A DNA stretch of 58,029 nt from assembly GCA_003559555.1 (NCBI GenBank), contig PWLA01000141.1, positions 1 to 58,029 on the forward strand, read 5' to 3'. Position numbers and translations under genes: made by a program. Under the pieces are notes generated by a model, which saw nothing but the letters and a program-made list of their open reading frames with translations, was not told the DNA's origin and made no database searches. Below are positions 1 through 8,136 of this stretch, piece by piece (the stretch's first letter is position 1; each line of letters starts with the position of its first letter). The stretch is from Gemmatimonadota bacterium. Its GTDB lineage: Bacteria > Gemmatimonadota > Gemmatimonadetes > Longimicrobiales > Gaopeijiaceae.

Positions 1-1
1 C

Positions 2-181
2 CTCTTCCGGGACCTGGACCGGATGGCCGATCGAATCCAGGAACTGGAGGGCCGGGCCGATGCGGCCCGGGAGCTGGACGAGATGGACCTGGACGGGAGC
101 GGCTCCACCGGCGGGCCTCCCTCGGACGAGGAGCTGGAGGCCCGCCTGGAGGTGTTGAAGCGCCGGATGGGAAGGGAGTGA
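2..181 (+). CDS. PspA/IM30-like protein, C-terminal fragment
   Basis: Only the last 59 codons lie in the window; the 5' end is cut off. The visible part is a charged helix (F-R-D-L-D-R-M-A-D-R-I-Q-E-L-E) followed by a short Gly/Ser linker and a final helix ending ELEARLEVLKRRMG. This is the usual ending of PspA/Vipp1 (IM30) proteins, where a helix of the type RMEDRIxxxEARAEA is followed by a terminal xLxALKxxLG. Such proteins are cytoplasmic ESCRT-III-like membrane-stress proteins. The call rests on this tail alone, so another coiled-coil protein is possible. Confidence 0.5.
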   Translation, partial: LFRDLDRMADRIQELEGRADAARELDEMDLDGSGSTGGPPSDEELEARLEVLKRRMGRE

Positions 182-308
182 AGGAGGGGTGGCAGAAGTT
201 CGTTTCCTGCAGTAGCTTTTCTGGTCATGGAGTCGCGTTCACTCACCATGCCAACGACACGGGCGGGTGCCGGAAGGCCTGCTCGGCTCAGCATTTGACG
301 GGTTGACT

Positions 309-587
309 ATGGAAAACTGGATCGGAGTCGGTGTCTGGATCGTCGTGGGGGCCCTGGTGGGGCTGGCCATGAAACTCCTCATCAGGCGGCCGGAGGAGCA
401 GCCCGGGCACACGTTGATCCTGGCCATCTTCGGCTCCTTCGGCGCTGTGATTGGAGGAATGCTGGGCGTCGGGCTCCTCCACTTCGACAACCCCACCGCG
501 CTGAGTTTCGGGGGAATCGCCGGGGCCGTGGTGCTGGCCGCCATCATGACCTGGACATACCGCTGGGGCGTCCGGACCATGATCTGA
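309..587 (+). CDS. GlsB/YeaQ/YmgE-like small membrane protein
   Basis: A 92-residue protein made almost wholly of three hydrophobic segments (about residues 3-20, 38-58 and 65-85), separated by a basic loop RRPEEQPG. The pattern of a first helix ending in a short basic/Pro-Gly loop, followed by two Gly-rich helices, fits the GlsB/YeaQ/YmgE ('transglycosylase-associated') family, whose function is poorly known and often linked to stress. The ATG at 309 gives the usual family length; an in-frame GTG at 267 would add 14 residues that are not hydrophobic. No good ribosome site is seen for either start. It lies 15 bases before the M20 peptidase gene. Confidence 0.55.
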   Translation: MENWIGVGVWIVVGALVGLAMKLLIRRPEEQPGHTLILAIFGSFGAVIGGMLGVGLLHFDNPTALSFGGIAGAVVLAAIMTWTYRWGVRTMI

Positions 588-602
588 GGCTGGCACGACA
601 CC

Positions 603-1982
603 ATGGACCCCCCGACCCGCTTCGTCCGATCCCGCCTGGACCGGTTTCAGCAGGAGCTCTTCGAGTTTCTTCGGATCCCGTCGGTGAGCGCCCGCTCGGA
701 GCACCGGGCCGACACCAGACGGGCGGGCCAGTGGGTCGTGGATCAGATGGCGGCGGCCGGCCTGGAAGCCGAGCTCATCGACACCGACGGCCACCCCATC
801 GCCGTGGGTGAGTGGCGGGGAGCCGGAAAAGAAGCGCCAACCCTGCTCGTCTACGGTCATTACGATGTCCAGCCCGTGGAGCCGCTGGCACTCTGGACGT
901 CACCCCCCTTTGAACCCGAAGTTCGGGAAGGTCGCATCTACGCCCGGGGAACGTCCGACGACAAGGGTCAGCTCTTTCTTCACCTGAAGGCCATTGAGGC
1001 CCTCCTGGAGACCCGAGGCGAGCTACCAGTGAACGTGGTGGTCCTGGCCGAAGGAGAGGAGGAGGTGGGGTCCCCGAACCTCCTGCCCTTCGTGGAAGCC
1101 CACCGGGATCGCCTGGCTTGCGACGCGGTGGTCATCTCCGATTCACAGATGTTCGCGCCCGGGCAGCCCTCGCTCCTCTTTTCGCTCCGGGGGCTCAGCT
1201 ACCTGGAGATCCGGGTCCGAAGCGCCGCCTCCGATCTCCACTCGGGAAGCTACGGAGGGGCGGTGCCGAACCCGGCCGCAGTCCTGGCGTCCATCCTGGC
1301 CTCCCTCCACGACGATCAGGGGCGAGTGGCCGTGGAGGGCTTCTACGACAGCGTCGTGGAATGGGACGAGGAGACCCGGCGGCAGATCCGGGACCTTCCC
1401 TTCGACGAGAAAGGCTTCCAGGAAGGGGTGGGGGCCCGGGGACTCGGGGGGGAGAAGGGCTTCTCCACTCTGGAGCGCCTCTGGATCCGCCCCACCTGTG
1501 AGGTGAACGGCCTCCTCTCGGGCTACACCGGCGAAGGCGCCAAGACCGTGCTCCCGGCCGAGGCCATGGCGAAGGTGAGCTGCCGGCTGGTCCCGGACCA
1601 GGACCCCGGCGAGGTGGCCCGGCTCATCCGTCGGCACGTGGCCCGGGTGACACCGGACACGGTGGAGGTGGAGATCCAGGAACTGCATCAGGGTCTCCCG
1701 TGGCGGGGACGTCCGGACGGGCCGTGGTTCCAGGCCGCCCGGGAGGCCCTCCGGGCGACCTTCGGAACGGAGCCGGTCCTCACCGGGGAGGGGGGATCCA
1801 TCCCCATCGTACCCGACTTTGAGCGGGTGTTGGGCGCACCGGCGATCCTCCTGGGGTTTGCCCTGCCCGGCTGCAACATGCACGCGCCGGACGAGTGGTT
1901 TCCGGTGGACCACCTGGAGCTGGGCACCCTCACCCTGGTGGACTTCTACCGTCGACTGGGAGACATGAGCGGCGACGAGTAG
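603..1982 (+). CDS. M20 family metallopeptidase (CNDP-type dipeptidase)
   Basis: 459 residues, full length for the M20 dipeptidase group. The di-zinc site is readable: GHYD (H86, D88), GTSDDKG (bridging D119), AEGEEEVG (catalytic and metal Glu at 152-154), an Asp near 180 (VISDSQM), the lid-domain HSG motif around 213, and a C-terminal MHAPDEW that supplies the last His. The YGHYDVQPVEP signature is typical of carnosinase-like dipeptidases rather than DapE or ArgE. No signal peptide is visible, so it is probably cytoplasmic and finishes peptide breakdown. It fits with the oligopeptide importer elsewhere in the window. The gene is convergent with trpE, 24 bases away. Confidence 0.9.
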   Translation: MDPPTRFVRSRLDRFQQELFEFLRIPSVSARSEHRADTRRAGQWVVDQMAAAGLEAELIDTDGHPIAVGEWRGAGKEAPTLLVYGHYDVQPVEPLALWTSPPFEPEVREGRIYARGTSDDKGQLFLHLKAIEALLETRGELPVNVVVLAEGEEEVGSPNLLPFVEAHRDRLACDAVVISDSQMFAPGQPSLLFSLRGLSYLEIRVRSAASDLHSGSYGGAVPNPAAVLASILASLHDDQGRVAVEGFYDSVVEWDEETRRQIRDLPFDEKGFQEGVGARGLGGEKGFSTLERLWIRPTCEVNGLLSGYTGEGAKTVLPAEAMAKVSCRLVPDQDPGEVARLIRRHVARVTPDTVEVEIQELHQGLPWRGRPDGPWFQAAREALRATFGTEPVLTGEGGSIPIVPDFERVLGAPAILLGFALPGCNMHAPDEWFPVDHLELGTLTLVDFYRRLGDMSGDE

Positions 1983-2006
1983 CGGAGCCCGCGCCTGTCG
2001 TCGGCT

Positions 2007-3536
2007 CTATTGGCCGGCGACCCTGTCGGCCGGCGTGGGCTCGGGCGGCCCCACCATGGCGGCGGCGCGGAGGAGGGCCCGGGCCTTGTTCAGCGTCTCT
2101 TCGTACTCCCGCGCCGGGTTCGAATCGGCCACCACGCCCGCTCCGGCCTGCACGAAGGCCCGGTCTCCGTGCACCAGAACCGTGCGGATGGCGATGGCGG
2201 TGTCCATGTTCATCCCACCGTACCCCAGGTAGCCCACGGCCCCGGCATAGGGTCCGCGTCGGACCGGCTCCAGCTCCTCGATGATCTCCATGGCCCGGAT
2301 CTTCGGGGCGCCTGAGACGGTGCCGGCGGGAAAGCATGCTCTCAGAACGTCCATGGCCGTCAGACCCTCCTTCAGCTCCCCCTCTACCTGGGAGCAGAGG
2401 TGCATGACGTGAGAATACCGTTCCACCACCATGAGTTCGGGGACGCGGACCGTTCCATACCGAGAGACGCGCCCCACGTCGTTGCGACCCAGGTCCACCA
2501 GCATCCGGTGCTCGGCCAGCTCCTTCTCGTCTGCCGCCAGTTCCGCTGCCAGAGCTTCGTCCTCCGACGGTGAACGACCCCGCCTCCGGGTCCCGGCAAT
2601 GGGTCGCACCGTGATGGTTCCCTCCTCCACCCGGGTGAGAACCTCCGGAGAGGCGCCCACCAGGGTCACGCCGTCCATTTCCAGAAAGTAGAGGTACGGG
2701 GACGGGTTGAGGGAGCGGAGCGCCCGGTAGAGGTCGAAGGCCCCCGCCTCCAGCTCCACGTCCAGTCGTTGGCTCAACACCACCTGAAAGGCGTCTCCGG
2801 CCCGGATGTACTCCCGGATCCGCTCCACCGCCGCCTCGAACTCGTCCTTCTCCATGGTGCTCCGGAGGGGAGGATCCTCCCGGGGCTCGACGCTGAGGGC
2901 CAGGGGCTCGGGGCCGGGGCTGCCGGCCAGACGATCCACGGTACGGCGGAGGGCCTCCCGAGTAGCCTCGTAACGCTCCCGAAGCTCCTCCCGGGTCTGG
3001 TCGCCGCTCACCGGCACGGCCCGAATGGCCATGGCTCTGCCCAGGAGGTTGTCGATGGCCAGGACCACATCGGTGAACACCACCTGGGCATCCGGGAGCT
3101 CCAGGTCGGTTCGGGCGTGCTCCGGAATCCGCTCGATCTGGCGAACCACGTCATAACCGAAATAGCCCACGGCTCCTCCCCAGAACCGGGGGAGCCCTGG
3201 GACCTCCACCGGTCTCCTGCGGCGCAGCCGCTCGTCCAGATCCGCCAGCGGGTCATCCGTCTCGATGGATTGCCACCCCTCCCCGGGCGACCACCACTCG
3301 GCCCTTCCACCGCTCAATCTCCAGGCGGCCGAAGGCTCGGTGCCCAGAAAGGTGTACCTGGCCCACTTCTCCCCCCCGATGACCGATTCCAGGAGGAAGC
3401 CGAAGTGTGGCCGCGCCAGCTTGTGGTAGGCCGTGACCGCCGTCTCCGTGTCGAAGAGGAATTCGGTCCTGACCGGCACCACACCGCCTTGCCCGGCCAG
3501 GTCGCAGAAATCCTCGAAGGAGGGAACTAGGTCCAT
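2007..3536 (-). CDS. trpE: anthranilate synthase component I
   Basis: 509 residues from the ATG at 3536. The protein converts chorismate to anthranilate, using ammonia from a TrpG partner, in the first step of tryptophan synthesis. Visible signatures: the N-terminal feedback motif LLESVIGGEKWARYTFLG, then the chorismate-binding domain with AGDAFQVVLSQR, LVGASPE, RPIAGTRRRG, the EKELAEHRMLVDLGRNDVGRV block and PAGTVSGAPKIRAMEII. Its length and the Trp-binding motif favour TrpE over PabB or MenF. No trpG or other trp gene is present in the window. A longer in-frame start at 3581 would add 15 Arg/His-rich residues and is less likely. A candidate promoter overlaps the stop codon of the upstream gene. 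Confidence 0.92.
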   Translation of the reverse strand: MDLVPSFEDFCDLAGQGGVVPVRTEFLFDTETAVTAYHKLARPHFGFLLESVIGGEKWARYTFLGTEPSAAWRLSGGRAEWWSPGEGWQSIETDDPLADLDERLRRRRPVEVPGLPRFWGGAVGYFGYDVVRQIERIPEHARTDLELPDAQVVFTDVVLAIDNLLGRAMAIRAVPVSGDQTREELRERYEATREALRRTVDRLAGSPGPEPLALSVEPREDPPLRSTMEKDEFEAAVERIREYIRAGDAFQVVLSQRLDVELEAGAFDLYRALRSLNPSPYLYFLEMDGVTLVGASPEVLTRVEEGTITVRPIAGTRRRGRSPSEDEALAAELAADEKELAEHRMLVDLGRNDVGRVSRYGTVRVPELMVVERYSHVMHLCSQVEGELKEGLTAMDVLRACFPAGTVSGAPKIRAMEIIEELEPVRRGPYAGAVGYLGYGGMNMDTAIAIRTVLVHGDRAFVQAGAGVVADSNPAREYEETLNKARALLRAAAMVGPPEPTPADRVAGQ

Positions 3537-3613
3537 GGTCGATTCCCGATGGCGATGATGCGAGGGGGCCCAGAACGACACGCGGACCGATCGTCGGAGC
3601 CCAGGGAGCCTGG

Positions 3614-3642
3614 AATGTCCCCGGGGTTTCCGGCGATGTCAA
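3614..3642 (-). promoter_or_regulatory. candidate sigma70 promoter for trpE
   Basis: Read on the minus strand, TTGACA (3637-3642) is followed by 17 bases and GACATT (3614-3619). The -35 is a perfect consensus and the -10 matches 3 of 6. It overlaps the stop codon of the upstream Mre11/Rad50 hybrid gene and would give a leader of about 70 bases before trpE, in which a small CCAGG-ctc-CCTGG hairpin can be seen. No Trp-rich leader peptide was found. Confidence 0.4.
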
Positions 3643-6050
3643 TGTGAGGCGGAGCCCTCGGCGTCCGACTCCGAAAGGCGCAGTGCCACCGGACCTGTCG
3701 GCAGGGGACGCAGGCCGCCAGGTACGACAGGGTCACGAGCCAGGAGACTACGGACCCTCGGGTCGCCGGAGGGAGGCGTCCGGGGCGGCAGTGTGGCCAG
3801 CACCACCATCTGATCCAAAGGCAGGCGTTCCAGAAGGGGCATCAGCGGATCGGAGCCCCGCTCGTCGAGCCCTCTCAGGAGGAGTCCCGCCGGGACCGGA
3901 AGGCGCCGGGCCCAGGCCTCCTCCCAGAGTGCGAGTTGGAGAACCATGGCCACACCGGCGGCCTCACTGGGGGTGCATGCCCGCGGGACCATGCCGTCCA
4001 CCACCCACAGGCTGCCTGAGGCCTCCACCGTCAGCCCGGAGAGCCGGCCTTCCGACCAGCGACGAAGATGGTTTCCGGCACGCCGAAGCAGCGGCCGGAA
4101 GCGGGGGTCGTCCGGGGGGAGGCCCGGACCGCCACCCGGCGAGGGGGCCGTCGTGTCCGGCGCCGGCTCACCGTCGACTGGATCCGGTCCCCCCGTCGGT
4201 TGCGGGGGGACGGTGGCACGCTCCGACGCCGGACGCCCCTGCACCTGCTGGGCCAGATCGTTCACCCTGGCCCGAAGTCGGAGGGCCCGGCCCTCCAGCT
4301 CCTTCAGCTCGTCGGGCCGATCCTCCAGTTGCTCCCGACGCCGCTTCCACCACTTCCCATCCTGGACCAGCGTCTCCCACTCCTCCTGCAACCGGGAGCG
4401 GAGCCTGTCCCGGACCTCGTTCAGGGGCTGGGCGCAGGTGGGACAGGAGGCGTCGGTGCCGTCAAGTGCCGAGAGTCGGCGTCGGAGGAGGCGGGCCTGG
4501 TCCCGGTAGTACTGGAGCCGGGTCTCGGCTTCCTGCCGATCACTGGCCCATTGCAGGGTTCGCACCTCCGCCTCCCCTTCCGCCTCGATCCAGTCCTCCC
4601 TGGCTGCCCGGAGGACCGCCTCCAGCTCCCTGGAGGCGGGTTCGACGGCCCTGGCGGGCTCGGCAGAGTCGGCGGCAGGACGTGAATCCGCGGAACTCGG
4701 GTCCGGGGAAGACGACGCCTCGCCGTCCTGCATCTCCAGCCAGGCCGCCAGGAGCTCGCGGACCGGACCCCCTTCCCAGAGGAGTCGACCCGGGGAAGTG
4801 GGCTCCAGCCCCACCGCCCCGGCGATCTCCTCTCCCATGCGCTCCAGCTCGGAGATCTCCTCGGCGGTGACCAGGTGGACGCCCTGGTGCTCCCTCCACA
4901 GTCGGGAGGGCAGATCGGGGACATCGCCGCCTCTCGATGATCCTCCAGGACCCCGGGCTCCATCATCCTTCCATGGGAGGGGAGCGGGACGATGCGTCGG
5001 AGCCTCTTCGTCGAGGTTGCGGGCCCCGGAGGGGGAGCCCGGTGGACCTCCATCAGCCAGGCGCGGGTCCGCCTCCCGTGCCTGGTCACCGTTTGGAGGG
5101 CTGAAGGGACCCGACACCCGGATCTCCAGGTGGGCGGCACGACGCTTCAGCGCCTCCAAGAGCCCGGCCTCAACCCCCTCCTCCGGCCTCGTCAGGCTTC
5201 CTTCCAGCCTGACTCGAACCAGCTTGCCCCGAATTCCTCCCGGGATCCCCTCCAGGAGGTGGCGGAGCCTTCGGGTCCCGGGCTCCGGATCGGCGGGGTC
5301 GCACCGGATGGGAGCCAGATCCACCACGGGTCGGGTGCGAATCGGATGAAACTCCCCCTGCCCCTTCTCCAGGTCGAAGACCATGAAGCCCTTCTCCTCG
5401 GTGGCCTGGGCCCAGGGGTCCCATCCGATCCGCTCCAGTGACCCGGCCGTCCTCACCCGTTCGTGGTGGATCGTCGCCGCATGGCCTCCACCCAGAGCCA
5501 CATAGTCCCATTCGTCAGGATCCAGCGGCAGCCCGTCTGCATCATCTCCAGGTGATCCGCGAAGGAGCAGGAGGTTCATTCTGGCGTCGCGGTCCGGCCG
5601 CAGCTCTGGCCTTGGCGGTCCCTGCGCCGCCCGGTGGGGGACCAGAAGTGCGTGGATGCCGGTGTCCCGGAAGCGCACCGCCCGGGCCGCGCCGGCGGCC
5701 GCTTCGATCCCCGGCAGGGTATCCAGGACCGCCACCGGCCCGGGATCCGCCGGCGCACGAGGGGTGTCGCGCTCCCCGGCGATGACCAGCACCGACACCC
5801 CGGGGACCAGCGCCTGGAGAGTCCGGATCCCCCGGGTGAGCGTCAGGAAGGCCGTGGATGGAGGGTCGGGTCGATGGAAGAGGTCGCCGGTGATGAGAAC
5901 CATGTTCGGCTCCAGGCGAGCGGCCTCCTGGATCGCCCGATGGAAAACCGAGGCCACGTCCCGCTCGCGTCGGTTCCATCCCCGCTCGATGCCCGGAAAG
6001 GCCCGGAAGCCCAGGTGGAGATCCGAAAGGTGCACGAGCCGACCGCTCAC
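3639..6050 (-). CDS. single-chain Mre11-like phosphoesterase / Rad50-like zinc-hook hybrid
   Basis: 803 residues from the GTG at 6050, which forms a GTGA overlap with the stop of the upstream gene. Residues 1-300 follow the SbcD/Mre11/YhaO plan: HLSDLHLG (D10, H12), TGDLFHRPDPP (D56), then GERD at 92-95 where GNHD is expected, LLRG at 162-165 where LLHG is expected, and GGGH at 187-190 where GHxH is expected. A Pro/Gly/Ser-rich linker follows, then a coiled coil with a CPTC zinc hook at 536-539, a second coil, and a C-terminal lobe with CTPSE (692-696, in place of LSGGE) and LLLRGLDERGSD (723-734, Walker-B-like). No Walker A is present anywhere. It looks like an SbcD-SbcC fusion that kept the hook and C-lobe but lost the N-lobe of the ATPase. 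The activity is unknown; both nuclease and ATPase centres look degenerate. Confidence 0.75.
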   Translation of the reverse strand: MSGRLVHLSDLHLGFRAFPGIERGWNRRERDVASVFHRAIQEAARLEPNMVLITGDLFHRPDPPSTAFLTLTRGIRTLQALVPGVSVLVIAGERDTPRAPADPGPVAVLDTLPGIEAAAGAARAVRFRDTGIHALLVPHRAAQGPPRPELRPDRDARMNLLLLRGSPGDDADGLPLDPDEWDYVALGGGHAATIHHERVRTAGSLERIGWDPWAQATEEKGFMVFDLEKGQGEFHPIRTRPVVDLAPIRCDPADPEPGTRRLRHLLEGIPGGIRGKLVRVRLEGSLTRPEEGVEAGLLEALKRRAAHLEIRVSGPFSPPNGDQAREADPRLADGGPPGSPSGARNLDEEAPTHRPAPLPWKDDGARGPGGSSRGGDVPDLPSRLWREHQGVHLVTAEEISELERMGEEIAGAVGLEPTSPGRLLWEGGPVRELLAAWLEMQDGEASSSPDPSSADSRPAADSAEPARAVEPASRELEAVLRAAREDWIEAEGEAEVRTLQWASDRQEAETRLQYYRDQARLLRRRLSALDGTDASCPTCAQPLNEVRDRLRSRLQEEWETLVQDGKWWKRRREQLEDRPDELKELEGRALRLRARVNDLAQQVQGRPASERATVPPQPTGGPDPVDGEPAPDTTAPSPGGGPGLPPDDPRFRPLLRRAGNHLRRWSEGRLSGLTVEASGSLWVVDGMVPRACTPSEAAGVAMVLQLALWEEAWARRLPVPAGLLLRGLDERGSDPLMPLLERLPLDQMVVLATLPPRTPPSGDPRVRSLLARDPVVPGGLRPLPTGPVALRLSESDAEGSASH

Positions 6051-7525
6051 GCCTCGGCCTCCTTCGAACCCTCGCCTGCATCCAGGACCACCCTCAGGTA
6101 GCCGTCGACCCGGTCGGGCCACCCGGTGGACCGCCCTCCGCCCAGGACCACAAAGGCCGGGCGGGAGCCCGGCTCCGGCCGGCTGCGGACCCAGGGCCCG
6201 TGGAATTCGACAGGGAGCTCCTCGTCCTCATCCCGGCTCATGCGACCGGCCACGTAGAGGGACGTGCGGGAAACGTGGCGCGCCATCTGCCGAACCCGAT
6301 CCAGGAGAGGGCCGCAGCTGCCCCCGTCCTGAAGCGGCCCCACGATGAGGACTCCCTCGGGACGAATCGCCGACACGAGTCTCGACAAGGCACCGGGCGG
6401 GAGCCGGAAGGCGGCGGGCGTCGGTGCCAGCGCCAGGGTGTCCAGGACCACCAGGTCGAAGGAGGTCGGAGGGAGATGGTCGGAGCTGCCTGTGAGGGTC
6501 TCCTCCACCGGCACCGACTGCAGGATCACCTGCGCCGACTCCGACTCCGAAGCTGCCTGGGCAGATCGGACCAACCCCGGCTCACCCACCCGCCGGATCA
6601 GCTCCTCCACACCCGCCAGGAGGCCCGGGCTCCCTTCCATGACGTGGATCCCGGCCGTCCCTTCCTGTGCCCCACCGCTCACCCGGGCTCCGGCCAGGTG
6701 CAGTGCCAGGGGGAGCCGGCCCACCCCCAGGAAGAGGGCTCTCCCCCGGTCCGACTCGATCCAGCCGTCGATCCCCTCGATGAGGGCCCGGTCCACCGGA
6801 AGGAAGGGCCCCCCATCGGGAGCCACCGCCCCTCGCACCCTTCCCTGGTCCATGAGAACGTAGCGGGACCGCTCCGGGCGCCCGCCCACCCAGGCCTGAA
6901 GGTGCTCCTGACCTGTGGCATGGCCTCCATCGCCGGAAAGCGGCTGTGCCCAGACCAGCCGCTGGAGCGACCGGCCCTGCAGAAGGGCACCGGACGAAGC
7001 CACCACCAGGGCCAAGAGGAGAAGCGCCGCCGGGGAGCCCAGGAGGGGAAAGAGGACCAGGCCGGTGAGGAGCACGCCTGCCGCTCCGCCCAGGAGCGCC
7101 GCCGGACCCGCCCGGGTGAAGCCGCGACCCTCGGGGAGGAGCGACAGGGATCCCACCACGGCCCCGGCGCCGAAGAGGGGGAGGGCGGCCAGAACCGCCA
7201 GTCCCAGCCCCTGCCCCAGAGCCGGGGCACCGAAGCCGGCGAACCATTCCCACGCCATGGAGAAGAGCACCGCCATGGTCACCGCCACCAGAACGATGAG
7301 CCACCGACGCCGCAGCGATTCCACGGGATCGGTCTCCGGCGACCGGATGCCGTAGACCACCCCCAGGGCCATGGATCCCAGTTGGGTCGCCAGAACCACC
7401 ACCAGCGCCGAGAGAAAGCCAGGGCCGCTGTAGAGGAGAAGGCCTGCCGCCATGAGGGCGACGATCCCCATGGCCACCCCCAGGAGGAAGGGGGAGACCC
7501 CGCGGATCCATCGGCCTCCCCTCAT
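6047..7525 (-). CDS. polytopic membrane protein with spermidine-synthase-like C-terminal domain
   Basis: 492 residues. The first ~200 residues form about six or seven hydrophobic helices. The C-terminal ~290 residues resemble the Rossmann methyltransferase fold of spermidine synthase-like proteins: ALFLGVGRLPLALHLAG at the place of SAM motif I, VMEGSPGLL, FDLVVLDTLALAPTPAAFRL and ALSRLVSAIRPEGVLIVGP. Motif I lacks the usual GxGxG, so SAM or amine chemistry is doubtful. Membrane proteins with such a domain are widespread but have no settled function. The ATG at 7525 overlaps the stop of the flavin reductase gene (ATGA), and its own stop overlaps the start of the Mre11-like gene, so the three are translationally coupled. 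An in-frame GTG at 7531 is the alternative start. Confidence 0.6.
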   Translation of the reverse strand: MRGGRWIRGVSPFLLGVAMGIVALMAAGLLLYSGPGFLSALVVVLATQLGSMALGVVYGIRSPETDPVESLRRRWLIVLVAVTMAVLFSMAWEWFAGFGAPALGQGLGLAVLAALPLFGAGAVVGSLSLLPEGRGFTRAGPAALLGGAAGVLLTGLVLFPLLGSPAALLLLALVVASSGALLQGRSLQRLVWAQPLSGDGGHATGQEHLQAWVGGRPERSRYVLMDQGRVRGAVAPDGGPFLPVDRALIEGIDGWIESDRGRALFLGVGRLPLALHLAGARVSGGAQEGTAGIHVMEGSPGLLAGVEELIRRVGEPGLVRSAQAASESESAQVILQSVPVEETLTGSSDHLPPTSFDLVVLDTLALAPTPAAFRLPPGALSRLVSAIRPEGVLIVGPLQDGGSCGPLLDRVRQMARHVSRTSLYVAGRMSRDEDEELPVEFHGPWVRSRPEPGSRPAFVVLGGGRSTGWPDRVDGYLRVVLDAGEGSKEAEA

Positions 7526-8001
7526 GGACACACGGTCCCGTACGCTCCCCGATAGAAGACGAGCGGCTCCTCTCCCTCTCCGCCGCCGCAGCGCTCAACC
7601 TCCCCGATGAGGAGCAGGTGGTCACCGGCCTCCACCTCCTTCCAGACCCGGCAATCCAACCACGCCAGCGCCTCCTCCAGAATCGGCGCCCCGGTTTCTT
7701 CCGTCCGGATGGGCACGCCGGCAAAGCGCTCGGCCCTGGTCTCGGCGGCGAATCGGCGGGCCAGACCTTTCTGCGAGGCGCCCAGAAAGGAAAGGGCGAA
7801 GACGCCGCTCTCCCGAAGCGCCGGGAGGGAGGAGGAGGCATGGTCCACACCGACCAGGACCAGAAGCGGATCCAGGGAGACCGAAACCACCGCATTGGCG
7901 GTAAATCCCAGCGTCTGGCCGTCCCCATCACGGCCCGTCACCACCGCCACGCCGGTAGCGAAGTGTCCCATGACCTGCCGGAAGCGCTCTTGGTCGGTCA
8001 T
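7522..8001 (-). CDS. flavin reductase family protein
   Basis: 159 residues with the complete flavin-reductase-like split barrel: FRQVMGHFATGVAVVT at the N-terminus, GFTANAVVSVSLDPLLVLV (the FMN-binding strand-loop), SGVFALSFLGASQKGLARRFA, WLDCRVWKEVEAGDHLLLIGEV and the terminal PLVFYRGAYGTV. The family supplies reduced flavin to two-component monooxygenases (HpaC, ActVB type) or binds FMN for other reductions. No partner oxygenase lies next to it. The start at 8001 begins the protein at MTDQERFRQV, where family members begin; longer reading frames upstream are not supported. It is the first gene of a three-gene coupled minus-strand unit and is divergent from the lipoprotein gene at 8137. Confidence 0.85.
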   Translation of the reverse strand: MTDQERFRQVMGHFATGVAVVTGRDGDGQTLGFTANAVVSVSLDPLLVLVGVDHASSSLPALRESGVFALSFLGASQKGLARRFAAETRAERFAGVPIRTEETGAPILEEALAWLDCRVWKEVEAGDHLLLIGEVERCGGGEGEEPLVFYRGAYGTVCP

Positions 8002-8136
8002 CCCATCCGTTCCATCGTCGGTTCTCCGCTTTGCGTTACCCCTCGGTCGTGGGTAGCTTCTGGAGTGGCCTTCGCTGGCCCGGGGACTCGTTTTTCGCAC
8101 CCCGCCCACCTGCATTCGACCCCCAACTGAAACACC

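Noticed and set aside
8002-8136. A cobalamin riboswitch before the BtuFCD-type operon.
   Set aside because: The gap is only 135 bases and shows no B12-box-like core; a weak TTGCGT-17-TAGCTT pair was seen but not strong enough to call.
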